The position numbers and the translations under genes were made by a program. A stretch of DNA of 64,000 bases from Streptomyces varsoviensis (lineage in GTDB: Bacteria; Actinomycetota; Actinomycetes; Streptomycetales; Streptomycetaceae), in the NCBI RefSeq assembly GCF_000718635.1, contig NZ_JOBF01000024.1, positions 62,001-126,000 on the forward strand. The letters run 5' to 3'. Position 1 is the stretch's first letter; each line of letters begins with the position of its first letter. The notes under the pieces are model-generated. The model saw only the letters and a program-made list of their open reading frames with translations. It did not search any database and was not told the DNA's origin. Below are positions 61,513-64,000 of this stretch, piece by piece.

Positions 61513-61590
61513 GGGTGCCGGCGGCGAGCTGCGGTTTCGGCAGCACGTCACTTCGGCGGCGAGTAACCGCGTAACTTCGGCGGCGAGCGA
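61498..61590. repeat. Copies of the purE 3' end
   Basis: TTCGGCGGCAAGTGA at 61498-61512 is the end of purE. TTCGGCGGCGAGTAA (61552-61566) and TTCGGCGGCGAGCGA (61576-61590) follow, the first even with an in-register stop codon. It suggests copying of a coding end into the intergenic gap. Confidence 0.7.
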
Positions 61591-61610
61591 CTATGACGGA
61601 GGAGTCAGAG

Positions 61611-62903
61611 GTGTCCGAGACGAACGAGACGGCGGGTGCCGCGGGGACCGCTGGGACTCCCGGCGCCGCCGGGGCCTCCGCCGCGGGCGGCACGGCCGAG
61701 ACGGACGATTTCCTGGCCAGGGCCCACGCACTGCTCGCCGACCACCCCGTGGTCGACGGCCACAACGACCTCCCCTGGGCGCTGCGCGAACAGGTCCGCT
61801 ACGACCTCGACCGGCGCGACATCGCCGCCGACCAGAGCGACGACCTGCACACCGACCTGCCGCGGCTGCGGGCCGGCGGCGTCGGCGCCCAGTTCTGGTC
61901 CGTGTACGTACGCAGCGACCTCCCCGGCGGCCACGCGGTCAGCGCGACCCTCGAACAGATCGACTGCGTACGGCAACTGGCCGACCGCTACCCGCAGGAC
62001 CTGCGGCTCGCGTTCACCGCGGACGACATGGAGCAGGCGCGGGCCGAGGGCCGCATCGCCTCCCTCATGGGCGCCGAGGGCGGCCACAGCATCGACGACT
62101 CCCTCGCCACCCTGCGCGCGCTGTACGCGCTCGGCGTGCGCTACCTGACCCTCACCCACAACGACAACGTCGCGTGGGCCGACTCGGCGACGGACGAGCC
62201 GCGCGCGGACGGCCTCACCCGCTTCGGCGAGGAGGTCGTCCGGGAGATGAACCGGATCGGCATGCTCGTCGACCTCTCGCACGTCGCGCCCGCCACGATG
62301 CGCGACGCGCTGCGCGTCAGCGAGGCCCCGGTGCTCTTCTCGCACTCCTCCGCGCGCGCCGTCTGCGACCACCCGCGCAACATCCCGGACGACGTGCTGG
62401 AGTCCCTCGCGGCCAACGGCGGCACGGCGATGGCGACGTTCGTGCCCAAGTTCATCCTCCCGGAGGCGGTCGCCTGGACCCTGGCCGCCGACGAGAACAT
62501 GCGCGCCCACGGCCTGCACCACCTCGACACCACCGCCGAGGGGAAGCGGGTCCAGCGCGCGTACGAGGCCGCCCACCCCCGGCCCATGGCCACCGCCGCC
62601 ACCGTCGCCGACCACCTCGACCACATGCGCGAGGTCGCGGGCGTCGACCACATCGGCATCGGCGGCGACTTCGACGGCACCGCCTTCACCCCGGCCGGCC
62701 TCGAAGACGTCTCCGGCTACCCCAACCTCATCGCCGAACTGCTGCGCCGCCGATGGTCCACCGCCGACCTGTCCAAGCTCACCTGGCGGAACGCGGTACG
62801 CACGCTCCGCGCGGCCGAGGACGTCGCGCGCGACCTCCAGAGCCGGCGGGGCCCGTCCAACGCGACCATCGAGGAACTGGACGGGGCGGCGCCGCAGGAC
62901 TGA
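61611..62903 (+). CDS. Membrane-dipeptidase family (M19) dipeptidase
   Basis: A 430-residue renal-dipeptidase-type dizinc peptidase. Metal ligands seen: H51 and D53 in DGHNDLPW, E156 in MGAEGGHS, H224 in VDLSHVAP and H245 in LFSHSSARA, so all are intact. GIGGDFDG near the end is also typical. GTG 61611 is chosen because GGAGGAG lies just before it; ATG 61593 lies upstream of that site. The first 30 residues are a Gly/Ala/Thr tail, no signal peptide, so cytoplasmic. It may cleave dipeptides, including D-amino-acid ones. Confidence 0.93.
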   Translation: MSETNETAGAAGTAGTPGAAGASAAGGTAETDDFLARAHALLADHPVVDGHNDLPWALREQVRYDLDRRDIAADQSDDLHTDLPRLRAGGVGAQFWSVYVRSDLPGGHAVSATLEQIDCVRQLADRYPQDLRLAFTADDMEQARAEGRIASLMGAEGGHSIDDSLATLRALYALGVRYLTLTHNDNVAWADSATDEPRADGLTRFGEEVVREMNRIGMLVDLSHVAPATMRDALRVSEAPVLFSHSSARAVCDHPRNIPDDVLESLAANGGTAMATFVPKFILPEAVAWTLAADENMRAHGLHHLDTTAEGKRVQRAYEAAHPRPMATAATVADHLDHMREVAGVDHIGIGGDFDGTAFTPAGLEDVSGYPNLIAELLRRRWSTADLSKLTWRNAVRTLRAAEDVARDLQSRRGPSNATIEELDGAAPQD

Positions 62904-62910
62904 CGGTGGC

Positions 62911-62942
62911 GGGGGCGGCCCGCCTCGGCCCGGACCGCCCCC
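62911..62942 (+). terminator. 8-bp GC hairpin
   Basis: GGGGGCGG pairs perfectly with CCGCCCCC around a 16-base loop, eight bases after the stop of the first dipeptidase gene. The second paralogue has its own ribosome binding site about 150 bp on. Confidence 0.6.
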
Positions 62943-63095
62943 GGCCCGTGACGGGGCCGCTCGGCCGCCCCCGGCGGAGCATGGGGCCGCTCGGCCCAGT
63001 CGGTGCTAACCCATACGCGCCGCAGAGCGCGGCGCGGCGGGGCCCACGTGTCACCGTGGCGGTACCTGCGCCGCAACGAGCACGGAGCCCCTTAT

Positions 63096-64000
63096 ATGGC
63101 CGACACAGCCCCCGTCCTCCAGGGGAGCCCCCGAGCGTTCACCCCTGCCCCCGCCCCCGAGCCCGCGCCGGACCCGGCGCCCGCGGCCGGGCCCGACCCC
63201 GTGACCAAGAACGACGCCGCGCCCAAGAACGACTCCGCGGCCCGTACCGGCCCCGCGACGCGCACCGGTCCCGAGACCCGGGCCGGCTCCGCGCCGCCCA
63301 CCGGTCCCATGGCCCGGACCGCGTCCGAGCCGCGCACCGGGTCCGAGACCGCGTCCGTTCCGGCCCCCGCCGCCGATCCGGCCTCCGTGACCCGGGCGCG
63401 TCAGCTCCTGGCCGTACGACCCGTGGCCGACGGCCACAACGGTCTGCCATGGACGCTCCGGCTGCGGTCGGGCCACGACCTGACGCCGGGCCACTACTAC
63501 GACCTCGACCTCGCCGACGCCACGCTGCACACCAGCTTCCCGGCGCTGCGGGCGGGCGGCGTCGGGGCGCAGTTCTGGTCCGTACACGTGCCGCCGGGCG
63601 CGGTCGGGGACCGGGCGGTCAGCGCGACCCTCGACCAGATCGACTTCGTGCACACGCTGGTCCGCTCCTACCCGGAGTCGCTGCGGCTCGCGCTCACCGC
63701 CGACGCGATCGGCGACGCCCGCAACCGCGGCCGGATCGCCTCGCTGCTCGGGGCCGCGAGCGGGCACGCCATCGACAGTTCGCTGGGCACCCTGCGCGGG
63801 CTGCACGGCCTCGGCGTACGCACCATGGCGCTCACCCACGACCGCAACACCCCCTGGGCGGACTCAGCGCTGGACGAGCCGCGGGCGGGCGGCCTGACCC
63901 TCTTCGGCGAGGAGGTCATCCGCGAGATGAACCGCCTCGGCATGCTCATCGACCTCTCGATGAGCTCCATCGACGTCATGCGGCACACCCTGGCCCTCTC
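63096..64000 (+). CDS. M19 dipeptidase paralogue lacking metal ligands, 3' end cut by window
   Basis: At least 301 codons, running off the right edge. After a Pro/Ala/Thr-rich tail with RTGP repeats (residues 15-95), the fold follows the first dipeptidase closely ([32 protein letters not shown]). At three positions the metal ligand is gone: G116 in DGHNGLPW for Asp, A221 in LLGAASGH for Glu, and M289 in IDLSMSS for His. So it should not bind two zincs and is probably a pseudoenzyme. ATG 63096 follows CGGAGCCCC. The remainder past 64000 could not be checked. Confidence 0.88.
   Translation, partial: MADTAPVLQGSPRAFTPAPAPEPAPDPAPAAGPDPVTKNDAAPKNDSAARTGPATRTGPETRAGSAPPTGPMARTASEPRTGSETASVPAPAADPASVTRARQLLAVRPVADGHNGLPWTLRLRSGHDLTPGHYYDLDLADATLHTSFPALRAGGVGAQFWSVHVPPGAVGDRAVSATLDQIDFVHTLVRSYPESLRLALTADAIGDARNRGRIASLLGAASGHAIDSSLGTLRGLHGLGVRTMALTHDRNTPWADSALDEPRAGGLTLFGEEVIREMNRLGMLIDLSMSSIDVMRHTLAL

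Overview
The window is very GC-rich DNA with the codon habits of a Streptomyces-type actinomycete: G or C at almost every third codon position, many GTG and some TTG starts, 4-base ATGA/GTGA gene overlaps, and XRE/DUF397, SigB-type sigma and LAxTG surface-protein genes. From memory only (not checked), the order thiolase, GDSL hydrolase, CBS, hut genes, sigma factor, peptide transporter, two-component system, GtrA, purK-purE and paired dipeptidases on the right resembles the Streptomyces coelicolor SCO3079-SCO3057 neighbourhood. That would make the right two thirds core chromosome and the left 12 kb accessory.

Layout. 0-12 kb: an oxidative, probably specialised-metabolite cluster. It has an acyl/aryl-CoA ligase cut by the left edge, an SRPBCC protein, a quinone oxidoreductase, an MFS exporter, a methyltransferase, DoxX, an HpaB-type flavin monooxygenase with an azoreductase-like FMN reductase, and a Rieske oxygenase (alpha, beta, ferredoxin). 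12-20 kb: two secreted proteins (one toxin-like), an XRE/DUF397 regulatory island of lower GC, small secreted and membrane proteins, and a Bax-inhibitor-1 protein. 20-33 kb: small conserved proteins, thiolase, GDSL hydrolase, cystathionine beta-synthase, MatB-like ligase, NCS1 permease with an RpiR regulator, a Tat-exported hydrolase, and a VapBC pair whose toxin carries an amber codon. 33-41 kb: a LysA-like PLP enzyme and a hydroxyproline catabolic operon. There the two other dehydrogenase subunits and the deaminase lie in one 1350-codon frame. 41-47 kb: histidine utilisation (hutU, an M20 amidohydrolase, hutF, hutI). 47-50 kb: sigma factor with STAS and HATPase partner-switch genes. 50-55 kb: a secreted/anchored surface-protein operon. 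55-64 kb: POT transporter, two-component system, GtrA, purK-purE, and two M19 dipeptidases, the second lacking visible metal ligands and cut by the right edge.

Pathways. Hydroxyproline: epimerase, then three-subunit D-hydroxyproline dehydrogenase, then the pyrroline-hydroxy-carboxylate deaminase, giving alpha-ketoglutarate semialdehyde; no semialdehyde dehydrogenase is in view. Histidine: urocanate, imidazolonepropionate, formimidoylglutamate, formylglutamate; the last deformylation may be done by the M20 enzyme annotated here as allantoate amidohydrolase-like.

A genome-wide quirk is visible: GC-rich degenerate tandem repeats fill several gene gaps, especially convergent ones, and in places swallow or copy gene 3' ends. 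Comparable low-complexity repeats are found in frame inside genes as long linkers. The best candidates for something new are the HcnA-HcnB-deaminase fusion, these repeat arrays, the M19 pseudoenzyme, the amber-stopped VapC and a 15-residue peptide gene with a strong ribosome binding site.
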